From positions 1 to 64,000 of the forward strand of contig JABIPA010000065.1 of NCBI GenBank assembly GCA_018698675.1: 64,000 nucleotides of DNA. Direction: 5' to 3'. Below, in pieces: positions 10,094 through 18,607 of this stretch. The position numbers were made by a program, and so were the translations under genes. This DNA comes from a bacterium. GTDB lineage: Bacteria > Margulisbacteria > Marinamargulisbacteria > JABIPA01. Below the pieces are notes generated by a model that did no database searches, had not been told where the DNA came from, and saw only the letters and a list, made by a program, of their open reading frames with translations. The number at the start of each line of letters is the position of its first letter. Within the stretch, counting starts at the first letter, position 1.

Positions 10094-11167
10094 ATGTCAG
10101 ACTTAACCGCTTTTGGATTAGACCCCTACTTCGACGATTTATATCAAAAAAATGAAAACAAGGAATATATTCTTGCCCGTGTAATTCGGGAAGATATGAT
10201 TGCGTATTTGGTGCAAACAAAAGAATCTGTAGTATTTGCTGAATTAACAGGTTCTTTGGGTTTTAAATCTACGTCTGTAGAACGTCCTAAAGTTGGAGAT
10301 TGGGTTTTGGGTACCCAGAAAAACAAAGACCTATTTGTAATTCATGAGACATTAACACGGAAAAATAAAATTTCTAGAAAAGCATCGGGGAAACGAACTG
10401 AAGAACAAATATTGGCAGCAAATGTTGACTTAGTATTTGTTGTTATAGGTCTAGATCATGACTTTAATATTAATCGTTTAGAGCGATATTTATCTTTAGG
10501 GAAACAGCAAGGCGCAAGAACCATCGTTGTTTTGAATAAAGTGGATATTTGTAAAAATGCAGATGATTTAAAGAACGAAATTTTAAATGCTGAGAATAAC
10601 CAAGATGTTGTAATGATAAGTGCTATTCATAATATGGGGGTTGAACAAATATCAGAATTGTTTAAACCAAATAAAACTGGAATATTGGTAGGATCATCTG
10701 GTGTTGGAAAATCTACATTAGTAAACAGTTTGCTCGGTAGAAATGCTCAAGAAACCAAATCTGTTAGAGAGTCTGATAGTAAAGGTATGCATACGACAAG
10801 TTTTAGACAATTGTTTTTGTTACCAGATGGCGGGTGTTTAGTTGATACCCCAGGAATGCGTGAATTAACGCTTTGGGAGGACGCTGATCAATTGAGCGAT
10901 TCGCATAATGATATTGTTGAGTTGGGTTTGACCTGCAAGTTTAGAAACTGTAGCCATACTGTGGAAAAAGGATGTTCTATCTTGGATGCTATTTCTAATA
11001 ACAGTCTAGATAAAAAACGCTATGATAATTACGTTAAGCTTCAGGATGAGTTGGAACGATTACGAGTTCAAAAGAGTCAAAAAGCAAAACTTGATGTTAA
11101 AAAAAATCAAAAAAAGCTTATGAAGTCTTATGAAGAATCTATTAATTTTAAAAAACGAAATAGATAA
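10094..11167 (+). CDS. rsgA: ribosome small subunit-dependent GTPase RsgA
   Basis: A circularly permuted GTPase: an N-terminal OB-fold region, then G4 (VVLNKVDI) ahead of G1 (GSSGVGKST, near residue 200) and G3 (DTPG, near 251). It ends in the zinc-binding cluster CKFRNCSHTVEKGC, where Cys, Cys, His and Cys ligands are all kept. RsgA (YjeQ) acts in late maturation of the 30S subunit. The 357-residue length is normal for the family, and a basic helical tail follows the zinc site. The start ATG at 10094 fits the usual N-terminus. The methyltransferase gene follows 62 bp downstream. Confidence 0.96.
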   Translation: MSDLTAFGLDPYFDDLYQKNENKEYILARVIREDMIAYLVQTKESVVFAELTGSLGFKSTSVERPKVGDWVLGTQKNKDLFVIHETLTRKNKISRKASGKRTEEQILAANVDLVFVVIGLDHDFNINRLERYLSLGKQQGARTIVVLNKVDICKNADDLKNEILNAENNQDVVMISAIHNMGVEQISELFKPNKTGILVGSSGVGKSTLVNSLLGRNAQETKSVRESDSKGMHTTSFRQLFLLPDGGCLVDTPGMRELTLWEDADQLSDSHNDIVELGLTCKFRNCSHTVEKGCSILDAISNNSLDKKRYDNYVKLQDELERLRVQKSQKAKLDVKKNQKKLMKSYEESINFKKRNR

Positions 11168-11229
11168 TACAAAAAATTTATTTTTCTAGGTCTATGGATA
11201 ATTTAAGAGCTGGTGTAGACTAGTTCACT

Positions 11230-12378
11230 ATGAAAAAACAAATACAAATACATTTAGACAAAGCAATACAAAAAAGATCATCACTTATAAAACCACCATA
11301 TAACACTGCATTTAGACTTTTAAATGGATTTTCTGAAGGAATTCCTAGTTTAGTTATTGAAATTTTTGGCCGAACGGTTATTTTTCATGACTATGGTTCT
11401 AATGAAGATTTAAACGAAAATGCGTCAAAACCTATAGCTGATACGGAAGAGAAAACGGATATTAGTACTGATGCTGAGGTTTCTGATTCTCTAGAGGAGA
11501 CCGTCGTTATTCCAGGTCCGGATTCTCCTGATGATAAAGAAACTGAGTCAAAATCAGATTTAATTTTAGAAATGGCAATAGAAATAGTTAAAGAACAATT
11601 ACCTTGGGTGTTATCTGGAGTATTGAAAAAGAGACGTAGTCAGGTTCCAGAAGAACGCTCCGGTACTCGACTTTTTGGAAGCGAAATATGTTCTAGAATC
11701 GAAGAAAATGGTGTTTTATATTCTGTTAATTTACTTATGAATAGAGATTCAAGTTTTTATCTTGATACTAAGTTATTACGTAAGTGGGCGAAAGAGAATC
11801 TTGGCGGTAAATCTGTCTTGAATACATTTGCTTATACAGGAAGCTTGGGAGTTGCTTGTTTAGCTGGAGGTTCAAAAAAAGTTATACAACTTGATTTACA
11901 CCGAAAGTTTTTAAACGTGGCTATGAGATCTGCCAAATTAAATGGTAAAGAAGTAAAAGAGTCAGACTATCAAACCTGTGATTTTTGGTCTCGTATTAAT
12001 CAGTATAAAAAATCAAAAAAGATGTTCGATTGTGTGATTTTGGACCCTCCTGTTTATTCAAAAACAAGAAAAGGGACGATTGATTTAGCTAATAATTATG
12101 AAAAACTTATTAATAAAGTAAGACCAATTATAAATGACGGTGGTTATTTGATTACGATTAGTAATGCTCTATTTCAACGTGGAGATGATCATACATCTGT
12201 TTTAGATAAATTATGTGCTGATGGGTATTTAAAGATTGAACAACGAATTGATGTGCCGGATGACTGTTTGGGTAATGCTGCTACGATAAAACAGTTTTTG
12301 CCTGCAGATCCTTCTCCTTATAATCATTCAACTAAAATTACAGTACTGAGTGTAAAAAGAAAAAGTCCAGCTGTATAA
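11230..12378 (+). CDS. class I SAM-dependent rRNA methyltransferase (RlmI-like)
   Basis: The protein (382 aa) has the SAM-binding motif LNTFAYTGSLGVACLAGG (near residue 197), an acidic residue after it (IQLDLHRKF) and the catalytic-type motif LDPPVYSKT (near 272), as in RlmI/RlmK-type rRNA m5C or m7G methyltransferases. The N-terminal part resembles the RlmI PUA-like region (GFSEGIPSLVIEIFGRTVIF). It is interrupted by an acidic, probably disordered insert of about 50 residues (about 58-110). The target nucleotide cannot be read from sequence. A strong hairpin lies just downstream. Confidence 0.82.
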   Translation: MKKQIQIHLDKAIQKRSSLIKPPYNTAFRLLNGFSEGIPSLVIEIFGRTVIFHDYGSNEDLNENASKPIADTEEKTDISTDAEVSDSLEETVVIPGPDSPDDKETESKSDLILEMAIEIVKEQLPWVLSGVLKKRRSQVPEERSGTRLFGSEICSRIEENGVLYSVNLLMNRDSSFYLDTKLLRKWAKENLGGKSVLNTFAYTGSLGVACLAGGSKKVIQLDLHRKFLNVAMRSAKLNGKEVKESDYQTCDFWSRINQYKKSKKMFDCVILDPPVYSKTRKGTIDLANNYEKLINKVRPIINDGGYLITISNALFQRGDDHTSVLDKLCADGYLKIEQRIDVPDDCLGNAATIKQFLPADPSPYNHSTKITVLSVKRKSPAV

Positions 12379-12391
12379 ATGAATTAACAGC

Positions 12392-12427
12392 GATAAGTAA
12401 TAGTTAGTTTTCTGACTATTACTTGTC
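12392..12427. terminator. bidirectional terminator between convergent genes
   Basis: A near-perfect stem: GATAAGTAATAGTTAG, a TTTT loop, then CTGACTATTACTTGTC, with only G-T wobbles as imperfections. It sits between the convergent methyltransferase and DMT transporter genes and can serve both strands. Confidence 0.7.
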
Positions 12428-12448
12428 GTGGACTCTTCTTTTTTATTT

Positions 12449-13324
12449 TTAGGCGTCTACTTTACCTCGAGATTTGTTTTTATTTTTTGTCATAAGTGTT
12501 GAAAAAGACGCCGAAACAAAAATAGTTAGCCCCCCTATCACACTTATCATATCCAATTGTTCTTTGAAGAATACCCATCCTAATATTGCTGAGAATAGTA
12601 ATGTCATAAACTCTATGGGTGTGAGAACGGTTAATGGCGCACGTTTAAATGACTCGACTAAGGCAAGATGACTAAGAATCGTAAAAAGAGTCACTAAAAT
12701 CAATAATTTCCATTGTTCAAAATTTGGGGTTATCCAATTTGGAATGGCTACAAACATTGTTAATGGAATAAAGCTTAAGGAAAGAAATCCCGTTAACTTT
12801 ATTTGGGACTGAGTATTTGATAAAAATTTTGTTATTACCATTGCTACAGACCACCCTATTGCCGAAATTAACGCGAACCAAATATAAGGATTAACATCCC
12901 TAAACCCAGGCCGTATGACTATCATTGCTCCCGTAACCCCTCCAATGAGACCAAGAAATTTAACCCATGTCATTTTTTCCTTTAGAAAAAGCACACCTAA
13001 AGCAGTCGTAAATAATGGTGCAGTGAATCCTACGGCATAAAGGTCTGATAGATGGACGTACTTTAAAATAGATAGCCAGATTAGAATTGCAGAAAAGAAA
13101 CAAAGGGATCTCATTGCATAAAGTAGCCAGTATTTTTTCTTTATGTATGCCTCTTTTTTATATATTAGCCAAGGAAACAATATAATTACGATTCCAAAAC
13201 TTCTTATGAATGAAATTTGGAATACGTTCATTCCCGCTTCGTTTAAAATGCGTACGATGACGTCAGCGGCTGGAAGTGTTAAGCAAAATACGAGCATGAA
13301 TAATGCTCCTGTCAAAATATTCAT
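12449..13324 (-). CDS. EamA/DMT-family transporter
   Basis: A 291-residue integral membrane protein with about ten hydrophobic helices arranged as two EamA repeats. Typical motifs are visible at the end of each half: FTTALGVLFLKEKMTWVKFL in the first and FSAILGWVFFKEQLD in the second. Members export or import small metabolites such as amino acids; the substrate cannot be predicted. The C-terminus is short and basic (KNKNKSRGKVDA). It is convergent with the methyltransferase gene and divergent from the PhzF gene. Confidence 0.88.
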   Translation of the reverse strand: MNILTGALFMLVFCLTLPAADVIVRILNEAGMNVFQISFIRSFGIVIILFPWLIYKKEAYIKKKYWLLYAMRSLCFFSAILIWLSILKYVHLSDLYAVGFTAPLFTTALGVLFLKEKMTWVKFLGLIGGVTGAMIVIRPGFRDVNPYIWFALISAIGWSVAMVITKFLSNTQSQIKLTGFLSLSFIPLTMFVAIPNWITPNFEQWKLLILVTLFTILSHLALVESFKRAPLTVLTPIEFMTLLFSAILGWVFFKEQLDMISVIGGLTIFVSASFSTLMTKNKNKSRGKVDA

Positions 13325-13454
13325 GTTTGAGATTATAACATTTATGTTTTACTTAAAATTCTTTTTTTAATAGGAATCCTACTATTTAAAATGGCCTACA
13401 TTTTTTTGACAGTTTGGATTGACGACAAAACTTAATTGTCCGACTATAACCTTC

Positions 13455-14246
13455 ATGAAAATTTGGATAGTTAATGCGTTTACAGACGAATCGTCAAAGG
13501 GAAACCCCGCAGCGGTAGTCGTCGTTGAAGAATTTCCGACCGAACTTAAAATGCAAGAAATTGCTTTTCAAATGAACCTTTCTGAAACATGCTTTGTTAA
13601 AAATATGGGCCCAGGAAAATATTGTATTCGATGGTTCACTCCAACCGTGGAAGTAGAATTGTGCGGGCATGCTACATTGGCGGCTGGATTTATTTTAAAA
13701 ACGTATTTTGACCTCGATCTAAACGTTATTCGATTTGAATCGAAGGGTGGCCCTTTAACAGTCGAGGCATTGGGGGCTTATTACTCTCTTACGTTCGATT
13801 CCGACGAGATGAGGGATAATGTAGTAGAAAAAGAAATAATGGATGCTTTAGGCGACAATTCCGTTCGTTGTTCCGTAAAAGGAAAATCTGATGATAGTTT
13901 TCTGGTATATGTCTACGAGAACCCTCAATCTATACGCAACTTAAGGCCTAATTTTCTTAAACTAACTGATGCGACGTCTAATGCAGTTATTGTAACCTCA
14001 AAAGGTGATCTAGGTTATGATTACATTCTTCGGGTTTTCGCACCTCAATATGGAATCAATGAGGATCCTGTTACCGGAAGTGCTCAAATTTTATTGGCTG
14101 AATATTGGTCGTCTCAATTTGCTAAAAAAAATGTATTTAATGTAGAGCAAGCGTCTTCTCGTTCGGGGAGTATGTTGGTTACTTATTTGAATGATTCAGT
14201 TTCTGTTTCCGGAAAATGTATTCTCGTATCCGAACTAAATCTATAG
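13455..14246 (+). CDS. PhzF-family isomerase/epimerase
   Basis: From the ATG at 13455 the protein (263 aa) starts MKIWIVNAFTDESSKGNPAA, the usual PhzF start; a TTG 36 bp upstream is open but adds residues the family lacks. The catalytic glutamate lies in NLSETCFV. ELCGHATLAAG and EDPVTGSAQ carry the conserved His, Asp and glycine-rich elements. PhzF enzymes isomerise small acidic metabolites, and many members have unknown substrates. A TATAAC hexamer just ahead of the ATG would leave almost no leader. The gene is convergent with egtD. Confidence 0.9.
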   Translation: MKIWIVNAFTDESSKGNPAAVVVVEEFPTELKMQEIAFQMNLSETCFVKNMGPGKYCIRWFTPTVEVELCGHATLAAGFILKTYFDLDLNVIRFESKGGPLTVEALGAYYSLTFDSDEMRDNVVEKEIMDALGDNSVRCSVKGKSDDSFLVYVYENPQSIRNLRPNFLKLTDATSNAVIVTSKGDLGYDYILRVFAPQYGINEDPVTGSAQILLAEYWSSQFAKKNVFNVEQASSRSGSMLVTYLNDSVSVSGKCILVSELNL

Positions 14247-14355
14247 TTTAAGTCTATTTTTTATCTTAGACTCCTAATTATTGGATCATGAATATTTTTT
14301 GAAATTGACTGTTTTTGGGATTACTAGATGTAGATTCTAGTCTATAAAACTGAAG

Positions 14356-15339
14356 TTATACTTTCCAAAGTGAATCCGTAAAATATTTTTTTGAATCTGA
14401 AAAGTTTTTAACTAAGGTATATCCACTGTTTTTACTCAAATAATTAATATCACTTTCTAAAAATTTAAAAGAATATTCAAGGTGAATGGGCTCTAGATAG
14501 TTAAATCTAATACTATTTCCTGTTTTTTTGATTTGAACTGTTTGTTTTTCTTTTGAAAGTAGATAGCTTTCCATTGCGCCAAGTGTTGGATTATAGAATC
14601 CATAGTGTTGAAATTTAGATATATCAAAGTCTGCATCCAATTCTGAGTTAATTCTGTTTAGAAGGTTCAGATTGAAGGCTTCTGTGTGTCCGGATGAATC
14701 ATTGTAGGCCTTATTCAACACGTCCGTGTCTTTTTTTAGATCGAAGCCGGTAAGTACATAGTCATTAATATTTAATTGTTCTCGTAAGGATTTAAGAAAT
14801 GAAATACTTTCGATTTGATTGAAATTCCCAATGTTTGAACCCAAAAACAGAACAATTTTTTGATTTTCCGACTGATTTTTAAGATAAGTTAGGCCTTCTG
14901 AATACTCTGCAATAATGCAATGAACGTTAAGATTTCTGTGTTTTGGCATAGACGTTTCAAGTAGTGTCATCGCTTTTGAAGATATGTCGATGGGGTAAAA
15001 GTTTACGCGTTTATTTGCGTCTAAGAATCCTTGTATTAATAGGTTTGTTTTATGGCCATCCCCTACTCCTAGCTCTATAATGTCTATGTTATCTTCGTTA
15101 AGAATTTTAGGAAGCTCATCTTTAATATTCTCTAAAATTTCGTATTCGGTTTTTGTAGGATAGTAATCGTGATGCTTTGTTATTTTTTGAAAGATTTTAC
15201 TACCGATGTCGTCGTAGAAATATTTTGAAGATATACGTTTTGGGGAACCGATTAGTCCTTTTGAAATATCTATTTCAAATTTCTTTTTTTCTTTTTCTTC
15301 ATTTCGAGTTGTTTCTTTGATCAAGTTAGAAATCTTCAT
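14356..15339 (-). CDS. egtD: L-histidine N-alpha-methyltransferase EgtD
   Basis: EgtD trimethylates histidine to hercynine, the first step of ergothioneine synthesis. Family features are clear: RISSKYFYDDIGSKIF near the N-terminus, YYPTKTEYEIL, the SAM motif IIELGVGDGHKT, and LFLGSNIGNF. I chose the ATG at 15339 (327 aa; EgtD is usually about 320), where ATGA overlaps the egtB stop and suggests translational coupling. The frame is open further upstream, but that stretch is antisense-like sequence inside egtB. No egtC or egtE homologue is nearby. Confidence 0.92.
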   Translation of the reverse strand: MKISNLIKETTRNEEKEKKKFEIDISKGLIGSPKRISSKYFYDDIGSKIFQKITKHHDYYPTKTEYEILENIKDELPKILNEDNIDIIELGVGDGHKTNLLIQGFLDANKRVNFYPIDISSKAMTLLETSMPKHRNLNVHCIIAEYSEGLTYLKNQSENQKIVLFLGSNIGNFNQIESISFLKSLREQLNINDYVLTGFDLKKDTDVLNKAYNDSSGHTEAFNLNLLNRINSELDADFDISKFQHYGFYNPTLGAMESYLLSKEKQTVQIKKTGNSIRFNYLEPIHLEYSFKFLESDINYLSKNSGYTLVKNFSDSKKYFTDSLWKV

Positions 15340-16724
15340 GATATATCCTTTGCTAGTCTGATTCCTGAAAACATCCACCGTTGGTCTGGCTGATAAAAGT
15401 TTCTGTATGTATCGCGTAAATGATTTTTTGGTGTAGCGATACAGCCGCCTTTTAAAACAAATTGGTTGCACATGAATTTTCCATTGTATTCTTTTAGCTT
15501 TCCATCAAATTGCTTGAAGCCTGGATACGGTGAATAATGGCTTTGAGTCCAACACCAAACTTGGTAAGTTTTTTTAATTGAGTCTAAGGGATGTAGTTGT
15601 GGTTTATTTAAATTCGCTAGTTGAGTTTTTTTGTTCAAATCTATGCTGGATTTAAGAGGCGACTCAAATGATTTAGTGCTTTCTATTGTTTTCGAAGTTG
15701 GATCCTTACATACTTCATATTTGTCTGTTTTTGAATGTGAGGATAGAAATATTTCTAATTCTTGTTCTGTAGGTAGTCTATTTCCCGACCAAGATGCATA
15801 TGCATTTGCTTCGAAGTAATTGATATGAACAACGGGGCTTTCTAAGTCTAGTGGGATTAGGCCGTGTAATGTGAATTCAAACCATTTATCGTCTTGTTTG
15901 GTCCAATAAAGTGGTGAAGAAATTTTATTTGTTATAACCCATTCCCATCCAAGGCTTAACCAATAGGTTGGGGACGTGTATGCATTTTCAGTAATAAATT
16001 TTAGATACTCTCCGTTTGTTATGGTTTTTGTACTTATAGAAAAGGGACGTAAGTAGCACTTGTGTTGGGGTGTTTCATTATCGTAGGAAAAGTCTTCAGA
16101 GCTGTGCCCTATTTTGTAGATCCCTTCTTTGAAGTTGACCCATTGTTGTTTGTTTGGTTTTGAAGCTGCTAATGCGTTTTGATAGTAAATTGGAAGTTCT
16201 GGATTTGCTGCAAGTATCGCTTTAATATCCATGTATAACAGTTCTTGATGTTGCTCTTCATGTTGAATCCCTGTAGTAATCAGAAAATTTAATTCTGTGT
16301 TTTCGGGGATAGTCTTTAGAATCTGGGTCATCTTTTCGTCAATGTAAGTCCTATAAGCATATATTTCTTTTACGGTAGGTCTTGAAAGGTTTCCTCTTTC
16401 AGATTGGAGCCAGTGTTCTCCCGATGCTTTGTAGTACGAATTAAATAGTTTAGAAAATCTTTTGTTGAATACTTGATAGTTTTTTTTGAATTGTTTTAAA
16501 ATCATTTCTTCGAAAAACCATGTGGTATGAGCAAGATGCCATTTTGGTGGGCTTATATGGTTTGATGGTTGAACAACGTAGTCCTCGATTTCCAAGTTTT
16601 CGCAGATAGTCTCTGTATTTTGACGACAGATTAAGTACTTACTTATTTGAGTATTAGAATCAAATGTTTTTTTGGTTTGAAAGGCTGTGTTGTCGGATAT
16701 ATTATTTACTATCTCAGGATTCAT
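15336..16724 (-). CDS. egtB: ergothioneine sulfoxide synthase EgtB
   Basis: EgtB is a non-haem iron enzyme that joins hercynine to a thiol through a sulfoxide. The DinB-like N-terminal domain supplies the iron-binding histidines: WHLAHTTWFFE (H63/H66) and GIQHEEQHQEL (H155 and H159). The C-terminal half is a formylglycine-generating-enzyme-like domain (SWSGNRLPTEQELE, WMFSGIRLAKD). Length is 462. With egtD directly downstream, this two-gene operon matches minimal EgtB/EgtD sets in which EgtB may use cysteine directly, so that EgtC is not needed; that is inference from gene content. Confidence 0.9.
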   Translation of the reverse strand: MNPEIVNNISDNTAFQTKKTFDSNTQISKYLICRQNTETICENLEIEDYVVQPSNHISPPKWHLAHTTWFFEEMILKQFKKNYQVFNKRFSKLFNSYYKASGEHWLQSERGNLSRPTVKEIYAYRTYIDEKMTQILKTIPENTELNFLITTGIQHEEQHQELLYMDIKAILAANPELPIYYQNALAASKPNKQQWVNFKEGIYKIGHSSEDFSYDNETPQHKCYLRPFSISTKTITNGEYLKFITENAYTSPTYWLSLGWEWVITNKISSPLYWTKQDDKWFEFTLHGLIPLDLESPVVHINYFEANAYASWSGNRLPTEQELEIFLSSHSKTDKYEVCKDPTSKTIESTKSFESPLKSSIDLNKKTQLANLNKPQLHPLDSIKKTYQVWCWTQSHYSPYPGFKQFDGKLKEYNGKFMCNQFVLKGGCIATPKNHLRDTYRNFYQPDQRWMFSGIRLAKDIS

Positions 16725-16839
16725 TAAACGTCAGTTTACCTTTTCAATTTATATTTTTGAAGGACTGCAGAACTTTTAGAATGGACGTTATTGTAGTTTT
16801 TGCCTTATAGGTTTAGATCTTATGTTTGTTTTAATTTCC

Positions 16840-18357
16840 CTATTTGGTATCTAAGATTTTTTGCTGGATAGGTTTGATTACCGTGTCGATGGCAGTCATT
16901 GCATTTTGAAGAGTCTTTTTCAGGCTGTGTATAGCATCCATTCCTTTTTTAATTATATCTTCTGATGCGTCTTTCCCAGTTAAAAAATTGAGCAATGACG
17001 TGTGCCCGTTCGCTTCTAATATCCTAAAATGGTTTTCCTCGTCTAAGTATAAAAGGCAAAGCGTATTGGCCGCATTATGTTTGGCATGTTTTGAAGAAGT
17101 TGAATCGCTTAACATACTGATTAAAGAGATTTGTCCATTTTCTTCCATAATGTTTTTTCGGTTTGTTTTGTTTTTGGATAGTTCTCGTAAACCATTTGCT
17201 CCATTAAGTTTGACGCCATCTAATTCGTAGGACCCTTGTAAAAGGTTAATAAAACAAGTGTGCCCATTTGCTTCCATAATATAGTTATGGTTATCAGGAT
17301 TTCCGGATAGAATCGACAGAGCGCTCGACGAATTTAGCTTTTCTCTTTCCGGAGATTTGGGATTATTTATAGAGTTAATCAATGAAAGATGTCCGTTTGC
17401 TTCGATAATTTTAGATTGGATATTTTTGTGTTTTGATAGCTTTTCGATTGTACAAGCAGCAATAGATTTTGACGATGAAAACGACATAGGATCGTTTAAA
17501 ATATTAATTAGTTTATTATGTGCATTGACCTTAAATAAATCTAAGTGTGTTTGGGAATTTGTTGCCAAAAAGTATAAAATTGCAATTGCATTGTATGTTG
17601 TCTTTGCTCCAGCCGATGAGTTGTTTAAAAAGGAAATCGAAGCGTATGGACCATTTGCTTCTAGGATATCCGAATGATTATTATTTTTTTCGGATAACGT
17701 TTTAAGGTAGCTTATAGCATCGTATTTATCTTGATCGGATGAGTATTTACTGTCTAATATTTCGACTAAGAGAATGGGAGTGAATACGCGCATGACGTCT
17801 AATTTAAAGTCGGGGTTTCTATATAAATTGATAAGGGCATTGTTAGCAAGATCTATTGTCGTACGAGACGATGTATATTTTTTTGTCATGTTGCTCAATA
17901 AGAAATGACCATTTTCTTCCATGATTTTAAAATGGTTCCGTGGATCGAATGTGAGATTGTATAGTGCTATTACAGCGAATTTTTCAGCTTTAGGTACTGA
18001 GTAAGGAAATTTTAAAATATTAATGAAAAAAATGTGGCCGTTTCTTTCCATTAATTTGGCGGAAATGTTTCTGTTTCTTGAAAGGTTCTCAAGAGAGTCC
18101 TCAGCATTTTGTATAATTGTTTTTGACGACGCAGGATCCGTTGCTAGTTCTATTAAAACAATATGTCCGCCTTCTTCTACAATTTTTAATTGAGATTCCT
18201 CTTCAAAAGATTTTAATTTTATATCAATTATTGATTGTTCTTTAATATACAAAGGAGTGGAATGATCTTTTAAACGATCGATTGAATTAATAATGTTACT
18301 TTTACTACGTTTACAACAAGTATCGTTGTTGGGGCTTGATACTATTTTCTTCTTCAC
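16840..18357 (-). CDS. armadillo-type repeat protein (about 10 repeats)
   Basis: A 505-residue protein built almost wholly of about ten armadillo-like repeats of 42-46 residues. The repeat core is IMEANGHxxLINLL followed by an NAAxAL helix and LSxN, seen for example as IMEENGH, IIEANGH and ILEANGH. It begins MKKKIVSSPNNDTCC and has no signal peptide or membrane helix. Armadillo arrays bind proteins in eukaryotes and in effectors of intracellular bacteria; the partner here is unknown. Upstream (18407-18417) is the motif TACGATAAATA shared with other accessory genes. The neighbouring gene on the plus strand may also carry ARM/HEAT-like repeats. Confidence 0.82.
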   Translation of the reverse strand: MKKKIVSSPNNDTCCKRSKSNIINSIDRLKDHSTPLYIKEQSIIDIKLKSFEEESQLKIVEEGGHIVLIELATDPASSKTIIQNAEDSLENLSRNRNISAKLMERNGHIFFINILKFPYSVPKAEKFAVIALYNLTFDPRNHFKIMEENGHFLLSNMTKKYTSSRTTIDLANNALINLYRNPDFKLDVMRVFTPILLVEILDSKYSSDQDKYDAISYLKTLSEKNNNHSDILEANGPYASISFLNNSSAGAKTTYNAIAILYFLATNSQTHLDLFKVNAHNKLINILNDPMSFSSSKSIAACTIEKLSKHKNIQSKIIEANGHLSLINSINNPKSPEREKLNSSSALSILSGNPDNHNYIMEANGHTCFINLLQGSYELDGVKLNGANGLRELSKNKTNRKNIMEENGQISLISMLSDSTSSKHAKHNAANTLCLLYLDEENHFRILEANGHTSLLNFLTGKDASEDIIKKGMDAIHSLKKTLQNAMTAIDTVIKPIQQKILDTK

Positions 18358-18406
18358 AGTTATTCCTTTTCAAACTAGCAATTAATCAGATATGACTATC
18401 CTTTTT

Positions 18407-18417
18407 TATTTATCGTA
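18407..18417 (-). promoter_or_regulatory. recurrent motif TACGATAAATA
   Basis: An exact 11-bp copy on the strand of the armadillo gene, 49 bp before its ATG, in the 250-bp intergenic region shared with the divergent gene at 18608. Other exact copies lie at 40284 and 48748. Confidence 0.35.
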
Positions 18418-18607
18418 GGTTTTTCTGACAAATTTCAATTTATTGTTAAAAATATCGCGTTTTATTTTCAAAAGTATTATTTAATTATTTTTGCTGTTTT
18501 TTTTTCATAAGACTTATAATTTTTAGTATATATACTATTTTTGAATTTTTGGTTATAAGGTCTTTTGAACTTTAAAAAAAAAGAATGAATTCTTTAGACT
18601 TAAACTA

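Noticed and set aside
13419-13454. Upstream TTG as PhzF start
   Set aside because: Adds 12 residues absent from the family; ATG at 13455 gives the standard MKIW start.
15340-15471. Longer EgtD start inside egtB
   Set aside because: The extra 44 residues are read antisense-like from egtB coding sequence in another frame; the ATGA overlap start fits the family.
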